Shown here: one piece after another, positions 43,866 to 55,458 of the stretch
Numbering within the stretch: the first letter of the stretch is position 1
Layout of the letters: each line of letters starts with the position of its first letter
Origin: Tubiluchus corallicola
Taxonomy: Eukaryota > Priapulida > Priapulimorpha > Priapulimorphida > Tubiluchidae
Assembly: GCA_030141605.1 (NCBI GenBank)
Contig: JAQGDQ010000067.1
Span: forward strand, 126,001-186,000
Direction of reading: 5' to 3'
DNA length: 60,000 bases
Notes under the pieces: model-generated
The model's input: only the letters and a program-made list of their open reading frames with translations
Told to the model about the DNA's origin: nothing
Database searches by the model: none
Made by a program: the position numbers and the translations under genes

Positions 43866-46010
43866 ATTGAAATGACAAAAAACCGAGAGCGAATCAGCTA
43901 CTGACGTATATAGATATGCTGCAAAAAGATTTAGCAAATGCAACTTTAGCAAATGCGATTTAGCTAATGATTTGAGGGATGGTGCATCGTGAGCAGTGGC
44001 AGCGGACAGAAATGCGTGGCATCAACAGGTGTGACATGCCATGTTTTATAACTAAGCAGTACCTAGACGATGAAAAATAATGATGATTTGTTTCAAAATT
44101 CTGCTGACTGGATAATGTTTAAAACGTTTTATTGAGATGGAACAAAATAGTTGAAGCGTTTAATTATTCAAACCCATAAATTTGTGTGTTCAAATCAAAT
44201 TCCGACGTTGGAATAAACTTCAAGTTATGGCATTCCTAATTCAGTTAACATTTATTTACAATATTTAACTAGTGGCATGGTGGCTAAAAAACTAAAATGT
44301 AAAAAATTACAATACATACATTATAATAGAACATTTACAATACATTAGCAAAATCAAATATCATGTTTACGTTACAATAATCAAAATGAAAAAAGTAACA
44401 TTATGAACTCAAGCTGTCAGTGACAAATCAGCGGTTAATAATGTAATTGTGAAAAGAAAAAATATATGTGAATATAAGACATAACGAAATAAATAATCTT
44501 GTATCAATATACAACATAACTAATGTAACTAAATAAGTAATATGGAATATATGTAATTGGTTATTTTATTATTCAAGGAAGTAACATTAATGAAAACATT
44601 AATTCTTCAACAGTTAAACAGAGGAATTAAAGCGTCAAAAGAATTCCAGTTATTTGAAAAATTTGTATCACATCATTATTTTAACGTGAATTGTTATGTT
44701 ACACATTATAATTTACTTTCAGCTACTTTTTGATATGCACTATTATAATCTTTGAATTACATTGCTTCTCGTTCTTTATCTGATGATGATTTGCAATTAC
44801 AATATTTTTTGCATATTTCATTAATTAACCATCAACTTCCATTTATTAATGAATTATGATTTTTTTGGAGTCGCTGTTATATTGTACAATTTGAAGCTTT
44901 CAGATGGTAGAGATTTCTGAAACTCTGATTACAGTAAGATCGTTTGTAAATGCTATAAAATTTCCAGATGAATTTTTTGAGCTACATATCATATTTACTA
45001 ATCTTGGCCTTCAACACAAGGTTATCCGCATACAACTCAGTTACATTTCCTGCTTATTTCATCCCAGGGCAATGCTGCTTTTTAAAAATGTATAAATCAG
45101 CATCTTCCACAAGTCAGTAGTCAGTAAAGTTAATAGGAATGAGGCAAGTAAATTAAAGGAAAAATACAACACTTGGTCATAATAGTATCAGATTCATGGA
45201 ACATTATTGTAGGAGTGAACTGGTTGGCAGTTTTATTTTTTTGGATTTTGAACTGTGCTTCCAGTTTCTAAAAACATAAATCCAACAAATGGACTGAATC
45301 CATATTAGATGTCTCGCTGTTAGTCAGAATCCTGAGTGGCTGTTTTTTTTTGGTTTTTTTTGTTTACCAAGATATCAACGATATGCAAGACTACTTCAGT
45401 GCAATGGTGTTACAGTTGAATTCTTTTCTTCTTATCGAACAATCGTTTTTCAATGTAATGTAATGTAACAAAATTTTGTGTAGCACACTACATCACTACA
45501 TTATTTGAAATGTCAGTATGCTGAATAGTAAGATGCACTAAAAATTTACACCTTACATTAAAACTTGAAATACATTAAAAATTGAATCACTATAAAAAGT
45601 TCAATCTAAAAATGTGTTTTAAGATGTCATTTTAAAAATCTAATGAATTTACAGACTATATAGCATAACGTATTCCAGAGATATGGAGCCACATACAGAA
45701 CAGCGCATTCAGCCTATATTACTGTGTACCAAAAGATCTATGAAATTTGCAGGTGCCAAACTATGTAGTATTTTGAGTGTAATACAAAGAATTTTATATT
45801 GAATTTAGAATTTATGAATAGCGTGAAAGTTGTAACTGTATATTTTAGGTGCTGCCATCTAGTGATTAGTCACTTTAACATTTTACTAGTTAAACTCACC
45901 CCTAGTACAATTGCTCGGTCCAGTGAATATGCTAACTCACTGGATCTCCCTTATTTTTACTGTAATGGGATATGTGAAGCCAAGTTTTTGCATAGTTCTC
46001 TACCTATATA
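43866..46010. other. Intron 3, nothing firmly recognised
   Basis: AT-rich. Around 45650-45790 and again 46740-47000, on either side of the hAT insertion, the sequence has the look of an old dispersed repeat (ATTCCAGAGATATGGAGCCAC; GGGAGTCCAATAAGTAAGC), but I cannot name it. No coding feature supported. Confidence 0.35.
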
Positions 46011-46418
46011 CAAGGCCGTAGTCGACGGTCCGGTCGGTCCGGCCATGGCCGGACCACTTTTTCTGCCATACGTGCGTAGACATTCTCAGCCCTGCGTAGA
46101 GTAAAAACTTATTTGCGGAGTACGATGACTCAAGCTAGACTGAACAATCTCATGACTTTGCATGTACATATGGATAGAACAGACGCTCTCGACCTGAAGG
46201 AAATTGCGAACGAGTTTACTGCTAGAAATGAGCGGCGCAGATGTGTGTTTGGAAGTTTTGATCAATCATATCATCATTGAGTATGTGTAGTGCTCTATTA
46301 TATTATAACTCTGTATTATAAATTATAATATACTCTTCTATATGTTGCTGCTGTATTCTTTTTCTACCTGTTCCGTATCTGTGGCCGGACCACTTTTCAA
46401 AAGCCGACTACGGCCCTG
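46011..46418 (+). mobile_element. hAT deletion derivative (408 bp)
   Basis: Ends CAAGGCCGTAGTCGAC (left) and GCCGACTACGGCCCTG (right) are inverted, with a further subterminal match GGTCCGGCCA..GGCCGGACCACTTTT / GGCCGGACCACTTTTCAAAA. Flanks are CCTATATA and ATATATAC, so an 8-bp duplication can only be claimed with mismatches. The inside keeps only the last 58 codons of a hAT transposase, implying a large internal deletion. It lies in intron 3, about 680 bases before exon 4. Confidence 0.8.
46104..46280 (+). pseudogene. hAT transposase C-terminal dimerisation remnant
   Basis: The frame KTYLRSTMTQARLNNLMTLH then HMDRTDALDLKEIANEF and NERRRCVFGSF, ending in a stop at 46278-46280, matches the extreme C-terminus of hAT-family transposases (pattern LRSTM.Q.RL..L..LH.....DLI.....F). 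The catalytic DDE region and the zinc finger are absent, so no transposase can be made. Confidence 0.8.
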
Positions 46419-47094
46419 ATATATACTGGCTGGAATTTACTTCTAGCCACTGTCTCTCTGTCACGCTCTCAGTGACGTGCATTCGATCTACTTATGTGAC
46501 TCTCTGTCACGTTCTCAGTGCAGTGCAGCAGTCGTGATCTTCATTTTACTTGTGTATTTTACTGTGTATTTAGTATAATAAACGGTTTCAGTTTTGGTGC
46601 AGATATGTAATATAGTGTTCATTCGTTTTTCTACAAAGTGTTCAACTTCAACCTCACACATGACTTTCACAAATAGCCAATGCATCTCTCTTAAAATAAG
46701 TGTAATATGACCATATTTTCTGGTTTTGTATTGAGACAGTCAGCTGAATTCTGAATTAGTTTGACTTTCATATGCAGGGAGTCCAATAAGTAAGCTATTG
46801 CAGTAATCAAGTCTGAATGTTATGAAAGTTTATATGATATTTTCATTTATTTGGTAGTTGTGAATATGTCTGATTTTTCAGACTTTCCACAATGCTAAGG
46901 CTGTCGACCTACTAACGTGTGCTAGCTGGTTTGACATAATACCAAAAGTGTTAAACGTTTCTTCAAGATTGTTTAACTTTTGGGAAGGACCGACACTGAC
47001 GTCACCAATTTCTACATAATGTAGAGGAAGTAAGTAGCAGTACTTTGAAATTTAGTTGAAAAATGAACTAATTCTGTTTTGGTTTTCATTGTAG
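46419..47094. other. End of intron 3
   Basis: 46440-46620 has direct words CTCTCTGTCAC(G)CTCTCAGTG repeated twice (46447 and 46501). No gene. The exon 4 acceptor TTTTCATTGTAG ends at 47094. Confidence 0.45.
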
Positions 47095-47209
47095 GTGGAA
47101 AAGCTCGTAATGGTTCACCAATCATCACATTCCCCGACACAACATATTTTCACAGCATCACAGAGATGGCTTATCAAAAGCTGGTTACATATCTTACCTG
47201 TGTTTGCAT
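47095..47209 (+). CDS. MCF2L: Exon 4: Sec14 domain, GSPIITFP block
   Basis: 115 bases between acceptor TTTTCATTGTAG and donor GTAAGT. Its first two bases complete glycine with exon 3. It encodes GKARNGSPIITFPD, a variable loop, then MAYQKLVTYLTCVC, and ends with AT, which exon 5 completes to methionine. GG(K/R).R.G.PII.FP followed by L..YL..V is the conserved first third of the Sec14 domain in MCF2L-type exchange factors. Splice sites and phase agree on both sides. Intron 3 before it is about 15.8 kb and carries the P element. Confidence 0.9.
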
Positions 47210-48392
47210 GTAAGTGTTTTTTATTTCTTTAAGCTGTATGCTACTGAAACTTGTTTTGATTACTTGATAAGTATTCTAAAATGTTTATATATTAAAAAGT
47301 GAAGTTAGACAGTGGTATGGTTATAAATTTTTTTTTCAAGTTTAGCTATTACATGCAAATGTATATGTAGATATATGGATAATGTAAGTTTTTTTTATCA
47401 AGAGTAGCAACGTTCCCCTCAATATATATATATATATATAGGCTCTAGTATTTCGACATTGATAGTCTAGTCTAGCAATGAAAGCTTACAATAATGTTAG
47501 ATGATAATCCGGGCCCACTAATAGAATCGAATTTGACATCATACCTTTGTGTCAGATGTGGAAATGCCCAAGCTCCAATAAGGGGCGTTTGGACAGGTTT
47601 AAGGTAGAACTCTATGTATAGTGCATATTTATGTATATTCATTGTTTCTAAGTGTCTCTGAACGCTATGCGTATTAATAAAGCTCATGGCAATAAAATTA
47701 GGAGTAATAATTTTTGGAAGCCATGTTTCTATCGAAATTTCAGTGCAACATGTATCAAGAAATAATCACAGCGTGTCATTATTATCATTGTAGGCATACT
47801 AAATGACAGCAAAACTGAAAAGAAAGCTCGGGTTTTGGGTGCATAAGATTTTGTAGTGGAGAGAACAACGCGGCTTGTATCACCACTTAGTGAAAGAGCT
47901 GCAGTTAGATGCAGAAAAATATAATTATATGCTTCTTTCACCTATCAAAAACTCAAATGGAAGGTGTGTATTGTGTGTAGGGCCTTTAATAACACCTGAC
48001 CAAAAGGCCAATCAGCGAAAATGGTCACTGTAAACTTGAAAACTCACTAAATCACTTTCCCAACTGAACATTGCTGTGTGCGTATTCGGGCAATACTGAC
48101 CACTTTCAACTAGCTACAGTCCTTGATTGCACATTACATACACATGGTAACACTTCACAATAAAGGCGTAAAAAGCAAAGTAATGAAAGAAAATAGATAG
48201 TTTGTAAAAAAACGAGATTGTGTTAAAATATTTTGATTCAAGATACAGTTCCCAGTTTTTGATGTCACATGTCCAAAATGGCTGGGATGAAAACTGCATC
48301 TCTTATATCAAAATGGTGTTCTGTAAAATGTTTGCGTGTTGTATAGCTTTTATACTTGTTTCATATGCTCACACCTCTGTTTCACTCTTTAG
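47210..48392 (+). other. Intron 4 (1.18 kb)
   Basis: Begins GTAAGTG and ends CACTCTTTAG. A TA run lies at 47423-47442. No mobile element is recognised. Confidence 0.6.
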
Positions 48393-48483
48393 GCTTCAAG
48401 ATGCTGATTTAGGATTTGTATTAGTTATAGATAGGCGAACAGACAAATGGAGTTCGGTTAAATCAATACTTCACAAATTATCG
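48393..48483 (+). CDS. MCF2L: Exon 5: Sec14 domain, VIDRR block
   Basis: 91 bases between acceptor TTTCACTCTTTAG and donor GTAAGT. The first base completes methionine from exon 4. The 30 codons read LQDADLGFVLVIDRRTDKW and SSVKSILHKLS and end in phase 0. GF..VIDRR.DKW.SVK is the most distinctive block of the Dbl-family Sec14 domain (MCF2, MCF2L, SESTD1 share variants of it). The 'A-D-L-G-F' lead favours MCF2L over kalirin/Trio, which have a different form. Confidence 0.92.
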
Positions 48484-48742
48484 GTAAGTATGATGTGGAA
48501 CTGTATATATCAAAGAATTCCCATTAGACTTCTAATTAAGTTCACAAAACATTAATATAGCTTTATTAGTGAAATTATTCCAGCGTTATGAAAAACCAAT
48601 TTTAGCAAAATGCTTAACTATATAATTCTTGCATAAATCAAAGCATAATAGGCACAGGTCATAGATGTAAATGACACAGATAATATGCACTTAAAGAAAA
48701 CCATAGATAAATGCTAACTGTGAACCACATTCACCCCCTTTG

Positions 48743-49215
48743 GCCGACTACCCCTACAATAGAATCTTTATAACACTCAGATTTTTTAACAGATCTACCT
48801 GAACATGTAACAAGTGTGTCAGGTTGTTTAGCAATACATTTTGGTTTTACAAATGCAGATTCCTGAACACAATCATTTGTGCTCAGTGATCATTATCACT
48901 GACTACAATTTTAGTACCACTGTCAATCAATTCATCGGTACCAAAGTCAGAACTATTCTGTTCATGCAAAGAATGTGAGTGACTGTCAGGAACACAGTGT
49001 TCATCTCCAAAGGAATTGCTGATATCATGCTCGTCTTGGTCAGCTGGATGATAAGAAAGATGCTTAATAGACACACACCGTATCCATTCTGCCATTAGGA
49101 AATTTAGTCAGAATTAAGTGTGGGCTGAGCACTTTGACGACTTTCACTGGAATAACTTTAGGATCAGTCTTGCATTTTCTTACTGTTCTGTATTGATAGT
49201 ACTGCATATGAATAC
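48743..49215 (-). pseudogene. Gypsy pol C-terminal end with polypurine tract
   Basis: On the minus strand from 49215: VIPVKVVKVLSPHLILTKFP, GRMDTV, then (frame change) SIKHLSYHPADQDEHDIS, an acidic tail, and finally TLVTCSGRSVKKSECYKDS and stop. S(G)GR.VK.....Y is the typical end of gypsy pol. A purine tract (CCAAAGGGGG on that strand) precedes TGAATGTGG at about 48743-48735, a plausible PPT/LTR border. The adjoining LTR could extend leftward to about 48500, but its end is not clear. It is head-to-head with the next element. Confidence 0.55.
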
Positions 49216-49392
49216 CATAGTAGTGCGGATAGTTAGAGGTGGTTCGGTTTATGGCCGCAAGGCATGATAGATTAAACTTGTTTCATATTAGATAGATGAA
49301 AGTCATTTCGTATTTAAAATAATAAAGAATTACAAATATAACAGTGGCGACGAGCTTATGAAGAAACCGTAAGTTAGCCAACTACCGTTAAA

Positions 49393-50211
49393 ATGGAATT
49401 AACTGTTATTCCAAAATTTGATTGCCTCTCTGACCCAGCAACTTTGGGCACATGCTGCCAAAGGTGGCTGATGCCATTTGAACTGTATGCGGATGGCAAA
49501 GGTCACATCATTGGAGAAAACGCTGCTGCAGCAGTACGACAGCAGAGACGAGTGCTTTTGCTGCACTTAGCTGGCACTGATGTGCAAGAGATCTTTCGCA
49601 CGTTGCCGAACACAGGTGAAGCCAGTGACTATGTTGCCGCAGTGAATATTTTAAGCATGTACTTTGTACCACAAATTAATCCAGCATTTGTTTGACAGAC
49701 TTTTCATCAGTTAAATCAGAAACAAGGAGTTCAGTTTGTTACTTGTCTATGGACTGCCGCACGTGATTGCAAATGCGGCGGTGATTCAGACAATCAGATT
49801 TGTGACACTGTTCTGTGCAAGTGTAATTCTGATTACATTCGTCGTAAGTCATTAGAATCTGACCAGGACTTAACGCTTGCTAATGTGTTAGATATTGCAA
49901 GTAAATGTGAGAAAGTTGAATCTCAGATGACATCGTTTGTGGGAACTTCAAATACCGCTGAAAAAGAGTTGCAATCTATTGCGCAATAAAAAACATAATT
50001 ATGCGATGTCACGAAAATTTGCACAACGTAACTCCTCGGGAAATAAGAAAAGTTCTGGAGCCTGCTTCAGATGTGGATCGCTTGATCATTACGGACGTGA
50101 CCCAAATTGTCCAGCCAAAGGTCAAACATGCAAAAAGTGTGGCAGCAGAGATCATTTTGCCAAGGTATGCAAGACTCAATTAAATAAGTTGAATAAAACT
50201 GGGACTAAGTA
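49393..50211 (+). pseudogene. Outer gypsy gag and nucleocapsid
   Basis: Starts MELTVIPKFDCLSDPATLGT; W in QRWLMPFELY and the AAVRQQRRVLLLHLAGTDVQ block match gag capsid of gypsy elements. A TGA at 49693-49695 interrupts, but the frame continues with FHQLNQKQGVQFVTCLWTAA and DYIRRKSLES. Another frame holds two CCHC-type knuckles: CFRCGSLDHYGRDPNC and CKKCGSRDHFAKVC. Reading ends at the insertion of the inner element after NKTGTKY. The target duplication AAGTA sits in this codon context. Confidence 0.8.
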
Positions 50212-50427
50212 TGTGATGTATTCTTATCTATGGCTAATATTTTAATATTTGCGCTTACTAAGATTTCCCTTATTGTTTAAGCGGGCTCATCACGAGGTAG
50301 AAGTTATGTAATATGGGATTTGCTTGTTCAAATTGTTATCTAAACTGATGTTCATTTGATAAATATTCGTTTTATTTAGTATTGACTAATTCATAAACTG
50401 TTGTGGCTGTATCTTGCGGACGTTACA
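50212..50427 (+). repeat. Inner gypsy 5' LTR
   Basis: 216 bases, TG...CA ends. Aligns throughout with 53176-53389, including TTTCCCTTATTGTTTAAGCGGGCTCATCACGAGG / ...ATTATTTAAGCGGGCTCACCACGAGG in short blocks. Confidence 0.93.
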
Positions 50428-50540
50428 TGGTAGTACGGATGGAAGTTGTCGGCAAGTGCTTAACTACTGACATGCTGATAACATCACTTCTTTTGAAAGT
50501 AAAGACAAACTTTCTATCGGGAAGACTTTGGTAAGATAAA

Positions 50541-51575
50541 ATGGGTGACAGCGAAGGTCATATCCAAGTTACTTCCCCATATAGTGTCCTGCCTACACCA
50601 CCTAGACTAGACCTGCATGGAAATTTAGCTGCGAATTGGCAAAAATTTCGTCGGGTGTGGGACAATTATGAGGTGGCTTCGAAGCTCATTGAAGCAAATA
50701 ATGCTGCTAGAACAGCCACATTATTGACTGTTTCGGGTCCTGAGCGTGTCGAAAAAATTCTGATGGACTAGAATTTGAAAATGAGGCAAACAAAACTAAT
50801 GTTGCAATGGTTCTACAAAAATTTGAAGTGTTTTGTGTCGGAGAAACTAATGAAACTTACGAACGATATTGTTTTAATAAACACGATCGAAATCCTGATG
50901 AAACAATCGATGTCTATGTCTCATCTTTACGCACGCTAGCCAAAATGTGTAATTATGGCAGTCTAACTGAGAGTCTGATATGTGACCGAATAGTACTAGG
51001 CAAAACTGACAATGCCACTCGTAAGCGACTACTGGAAGAGTCTAAACTAACACTGAGTAACTGCATAACTGTTTGCCGCTCTTTTGCTGAGCCTGCAAGT
51101 CAACTTCAAAATATATTGGCTGAACAGGCTTCCTACTCTGAACAGGTGCAAATTGTCAAACCCAAAACTAATAAAGCTAGGGCTAGTAAAACCACGGGTA
51201 CTAAGAAAAATGAACGACTGTCACTTCTCTGGGCATAAGAATGAATGGGACAAAAATAAATGTCCTGCTTATGGCAAAACGTGCAATATTTGCCAAGGAA
51301 AAAATCATTTTCAGTCTATGTGCGAATCTAGAGATAGAACTGACACTCGTATAAAATCATTTCCGTCAAGAAGAGGCCAAAGTGTCTTTGGTATGGCCAA
51401 CTGTGAGGAAGAGTCGAATGAGTATGTGATTGTAACTGTAAATCATACTGTCCATGCTACTGAACAGTGTACCATGCAACCGCCTCAGATTTACAGTGAA
51501 TGGCTTATAGAGGGCACAACCACGATTTTTCAGATTGGCTCTGGGGCCAGTATAAACATTATACCTGAAACCTGA
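50541..51575 (+). pseudogene. Inner gypsy gag, zinc knuckle and protease
   Basis: Gag begins MGDSEGHIQVTSPYSVLPTP; LDLHGNLAANWQKFRRVWDN and YEVASKL are typical gypsy capsid blocks. A stop at 50769-50771 separates it from the second half (NETYERYCFNKHDRNPDETI, YVSSLRTLAKMC). A knuckle-like region follows after a frame change (CHFSGHKNEWDKNKCPAYGK, CNICQGKNHF..MC; the first cysteine pair is altered). Protease reads FQIGSGASINIIP: the catalytic D of DSG is glycine at 51537-51539. Protease activity would be lost. Confidence 0.8.
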
Positions 51576-51878
51576 AAACTTGTGCCACATCACTTGTGTT
51601 ATAAACTTGCTACTGTAAACACTGTGTTAGAAATGTGGAACAAAACTAAAATAAGTCCCAAAGGGCAAGTCAGGTTGCCAATTGTCAGTCCAGTGAATAT
51701 AAAAAAAGTTATTCTGTGAAATTTTTGGTTGTAAATGAAAAGTTTGTACCATTGTTAGGTTCTCATGCTTCACAGCAAATGAAGCTTTTTACTGTAAATG
51801 AAAGTAACTTCAAAAGGGTTTAATCATACAATGTTGCTAATATGCTGTATAGTGACAGCAGTCCTAGGCCTGTAGTAC

Positions 51879-53061
51879 ATGTTTCATATGTTTGTAGTTT
51901 GTAGTGTTGCTGATTGTAATGCTTTACTGACTGAATTTTCTGATATTTTCAGTGAGTTACCAGGAGAATTCCCTGGATGTGTAAGTTTGCAAATTGATCC
52001 TACTGTACTGCCAGTTGTACAACCATTTAGGCGACTTCCTTATAACATGCGAGATAAATTTAAAGCAGAACTTGACAGACTCGAACAAAACAATGTCATC
52101 GAACGTATAGACCACCCTGTAATGCATATCCATGGTCACAGCAAAGGGAAGAATTGATTCCTCAAATCGCAACTTGACCATGGCCAACTCGACCGTGAGA
52201 TACTGATGAACAGTACTGATTATCTCATAACTGTTGACTATTATTCTAACTTCTTTGAAATAGACAAGCTTGAATCAAAAGAAGCTAGAACTGTCATAAC
52301 AAAGCTGAAAGCACATTTTTTCTCAACATGGAATACTAGAAGTACTCCATTCTGATAATGTACCATTTAATTCTCAAGAGTTTAAAACTTTTGCTAAAGT
52401 TTATGGCTTCCAGCATCAAACTTCTTCACCGAGGTATCCAAAATCAAATGGCAAAGTTGAGAATGCTGTCAATACTGCTAAGTGTTTAATAAAGAAGCAC
52501 TATAATTGCAAAAGAAGACCCATACTTGTCTCTATTGGCTTATAGAAATACACCAACAGGTCTTAATTCATCACCAGCTCAACGATTGTTTGGAAGACGG
52601 ACATGAACTACTCTACCAATGCCATCTTCCTTGTTAGAACCAAAACTTGTGCCAGATTCTAGAAAGAAAATCATTGCTCAGAAAGATCGCCAAGCTACAA
52701 ACTACCAACAGGTGAAACCTTTGATTCAATTAATAGTAGGGGGGATGTTGTACGTATGGACCCTCTTCAAAAAAAGGGAAGATGGGAGAAAGCTATATTG
52801 ATACAGAATATTGGTGAAAGCTCTTATCTTACAAAAACTGAAAGTGGAACTGTGTACAGAAGAAACAGAGTTCATCCACACAAGACATCTGAGATTTATA
52901 TAGATGAATTTGTATACTGCCCATACGTCAACATGAGACAGAAACAAGACGTGATACCAGACCAACTTAACGGTAACAGACAGAGGAATGATAACGAGAT
53001 TAGAACACCTTCTGGTAGGCGAATTCACAGACCAAAGTTTCTTAATGATTATGTTACGTAG
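51879..53061 (+). pseudogene. Inner gypsy RT start fused to integrase core
   Basis: 51900-52130 encodes LPGEFPGCVSLQIDPTVLPV, PFRRLPYNMRDKFKAELDRL and NNVIERIDHP, the RT entry region. It then breaks. From 52200: YLITVDYYSNFFEIDKLES, LHSDNVPFNSQEF, SSPRYPKSNGKVENAV with D, D and E of the integrase core. C-terminal frames follow to 53061 (GDVVRMDPLQKKGRWEKAIL, SGRRIHRPKFLNDYV). About 1.6-1.8 kb of normal pol between these parts is missing, judged from the usual gypsy layout. Frame changes and stops occur inside the integrase too. Confidence 0.8.
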
Positions 53062-53175
53062 TTTGAGTATTGATGACCTTGATGTTGACCTTTAATTTTG
53101 TGACCTTGATATCTGCTTACATTGATGTTTTTCAGTTTAGTTGGTCTACGTTACTTACTTTTAAAATGAAGAGGA

Positions 53176-53389
53176 TGTGACGTGTTCTTATCTGTGGCTA
53201 ATATTTTTAATGTTTGTGCTTACTAAGATTTCCCTTATTATTTAAGCGGGCTCACCACGAGGTAGAAGTTATGTAATGTGGGATTTGCTTTATTCATATT
53301 GTTATCTAAACTGATGCTCATTTAATAAACGTTCGTTTTAGTATTCACTAATTCATCAACTGTTGTGGCTGTAACTTGCGGATGTTACA
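53176..53389 (+). repeat. Inner gypsy 3' LTR
   Basis: 214 bases, starts TGTGACGTGTTCTTATC, ends GGATGTTACA, followed by the duplicated AAGTA. Confidence 0.93.
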
Positions 53390-53394
53390 AAGTA

Positions 53395-55424
53395 TGCTAA
53401 TGTTAATCAAGTGAAATTCGAGATTCGGATGATGAAAACTGTTATTACATGTTTGTAATACAAGATCGCCTGAAAACAAACATGATAACTGTCAATGCAG
53501 ATGGTGTAGACATGGAGGCAGTGGAGGACTCTGGTGCTACTTGCAATCTTATTGATGTAAAGACATGGGAAAACTTAACGCGAAATAAAATGCAAATCAT
53601 CCGTGGCTTCCTCTGGAAGAAAGCTGTATGCCTATGCTTCAAAGGTGTCTCTGTCAATTAAAGGCACGTTCACATGTGAAGTTCAAACTGATCAACAATG
53701 GACTGATGCTGAGTTTGTTGTAATCCTGGTGAAGGTGTCCCATTGTTGGGTAAGGAAACTGCAACAAAATTGGGAGTAATGAAAATTGGCACCGAAATTG
53801 CTGCTGTGAGTAGTGAGAAATTAACACTTAACATTTTGAAAAAGAAATTCCCAGAAGTGTTTCAATGTGTTGGCAAGTTCTGAAACCAGACAGGTAGAGT
53901 TGCACATTGATGAAACAGTGACACCTGTAGCACAGCCGTTAATGAGAACTCCCTTCAGTTTAAGGGGTAAAGTTAAGGAGAAAATCCAGGAACTTTTAAT
54001 TCTAGACATCATTGAACCGATAGCTGGTCCTGGGTCAACCCTGAAGTAGTGGCACCAAAGGACAAAGGTGACATGCGGTTATGTGTTGATATGCGCTGTG
54101 CAAATGAGGCAATTGTCAGAGGACGTCATCCGATTCCAACAGTTGATGAAGTACTGCAAAAAATAAATGGTTCAAAGGTATTTAGCAAACTAGACCTAAA
54201 ATGGGGCTATCACCAACTTGAATTATCTGAAAAATCACGTGAGATAACAACCTTTGTGGTACATTCAGGACTATATTATCGGTACAAACGACTTCTGTTT
54301 GGGGTCAATTCTGCAAGCAAACAGTACCAGTATATGATAAGTTCTGCCCTGGCAAGACTCAGGTGTGTACAAAATATTTCTGAAGACATAGCTGTACATA
54401 GTCCAGATGAAAACACAGACAATGCACGATTGTTGGTTGTCATGCAGAGATTGTCTGAAATTGGCTATTTTTCATGGGGATACTTCTGTCTGAGAAAGGT
54501 ATAGGTCCAATTGAAGAGCGAGTAAGAGCCATCGTAGTTGCACGAGAGTCAGAAACTGCATTGGAAGTTCGTAGCTTTTTAGGACTCTTTGAATTTAGTA
54601 GCTGATATATCCCAGATTTCGCCACTATAACGGAGCCGCTTCACAAGCTAACTCGAAAAGGAGAACCATTTAAATTTGGACCAGAATAGAAGGAAGTATT
54701 CAAGTTACTGAAACAAAATTTGGCAAAAGCTGCTACATTGGCTTCTTGTGATAAAGATGCACCAATTAAAGTGATAGCTGATGTAGGGCGATTGGTCTTG
54801 GAGCTGTAGTGATTCAAGATAAAGATGGTGAAATGCAACCAGTCTGCTATGCAAGTCGTAATTTGGCAGCATGTGAGAGGAGATACTCGCAAACTGAGAA
54901 AGAGGCTTTAGCACTGGTTTGGGCATATGAACAATTTCATGCATACGTTAACTGACCATAAAATTTTGCAAACTATTTACGGACCTAGATCAAAACCATG
55001 TGCACAGATAGAATGTTGGGTACTATGATTGCAACCTCTTGATTATAAAGTAGTTTACTTGCCAGGACAACAAAACATTGCTGATCTACTATCGCATCTT
55101 TTAAAAGTAGAGGACACCAACAATCATGAACATGGTGCAGAGGAGTATGTACAGTTCATTGCAGTTAAAGCAACACTTAATGCATTGACAGCTAAGGAAG
55201 TGGAACAATTGTCAGGTTCTGATGAAGAGCTTCAGTGTGTTAGAAATGCTATAAAAACTGACAAATTTGAAATCTGTAAAAACTATGCTTCCATAGTGGG
55301 AGAATTGTGCATAGTTGGACAATTAGTCTTACGGGGAACACGTATCATTCTGCCTATTATGTTGAGAATGCAGGCTTTGAGTCTGGCACATGAAGGGCAC
55401 TTGAAAATTGTTGGCACTAAATAA
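53395..55424 (+). pseudogene. Outer gypsy protease, RT, RNase H, integrase N-terminus
   Basis: Protease: AVEDSGATCNLIDVKTWE with DSG intact. RT: HIDETVTPVAQPLMRTPF, MRLCVDMRCANEAIVRGRHP, FSKLDLKWGYHQLELS with the first catalytic D, and NISEDIAVHS, where the second motif has E for the first of the paired D residues (codon 54382-54384). RNase H: SFLGLFEFSS, GLGAVVIQDKDG, CYASRNL, ERRYSQTEKEALALVWAYE. Then DYKVVYLPGQQNIADLLS and LAHEGHLKIVGTK with a stop. Several frameshifts. It ends before the integrase core. Confidence 0.85.
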
Positions 55425-55457
55425 TAGAACCACAGTTGTTAAACATTTGCACCTTAC

Positions 55458-55458
<1 letters not shown>

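Larger units (their letters stand above)
50212..53389 (+). mobile_element. Inner Ty3/gypsy element with both LTRs (3178 bp)
   Basis: LTRs at 50212-50427 and 53176-53389 start TGTGAYGTRTTCTTATC and end GTTACA. They differ by scattered substitutions and small indels, so the insertion is not very recent. The duplication AAGTA flanks it (50207-50211 and 53390-53394). A primer site candidate TGGTAGTACGG follows the 5' LTR and a purine tract (AAAATGAAGAGGA) precedes the 3' LTR. Inside: gag, zinc knuckles, protease, RT start, then a jump to the integrase core. Most of RT, RNase H and the integrase finger are deleted, so it is non-autonomous. Confidence 0.93.
49330..55424 (+). mobile_element. Outer Ty3/gypsy element (interrupted, 3'-truncated)
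   Basis: A gypsy-type primer site (TGGCGACGAG after ATAACAG, 49343-49353) precedes gag (49393-49982), two zinc knuckles (50050-50185), protease (53449-53661), RT (53867-54504), RNase H (54505-55090) and the integrase N-terminus, stopping at 55424. A second gypsy element (50212-53389) is inserted between zinc knuckles and protease. Integrase core and 3' LTR are absent. A 5' LTR should end near 49342, but its start was not identified. Confidence 0.85.

Noticed and set aside
44904-45095. 63-codon plus-strand frame
   Set aside because: No domain, no splice-site support and no fit between exons 3 and 4, which join directly.
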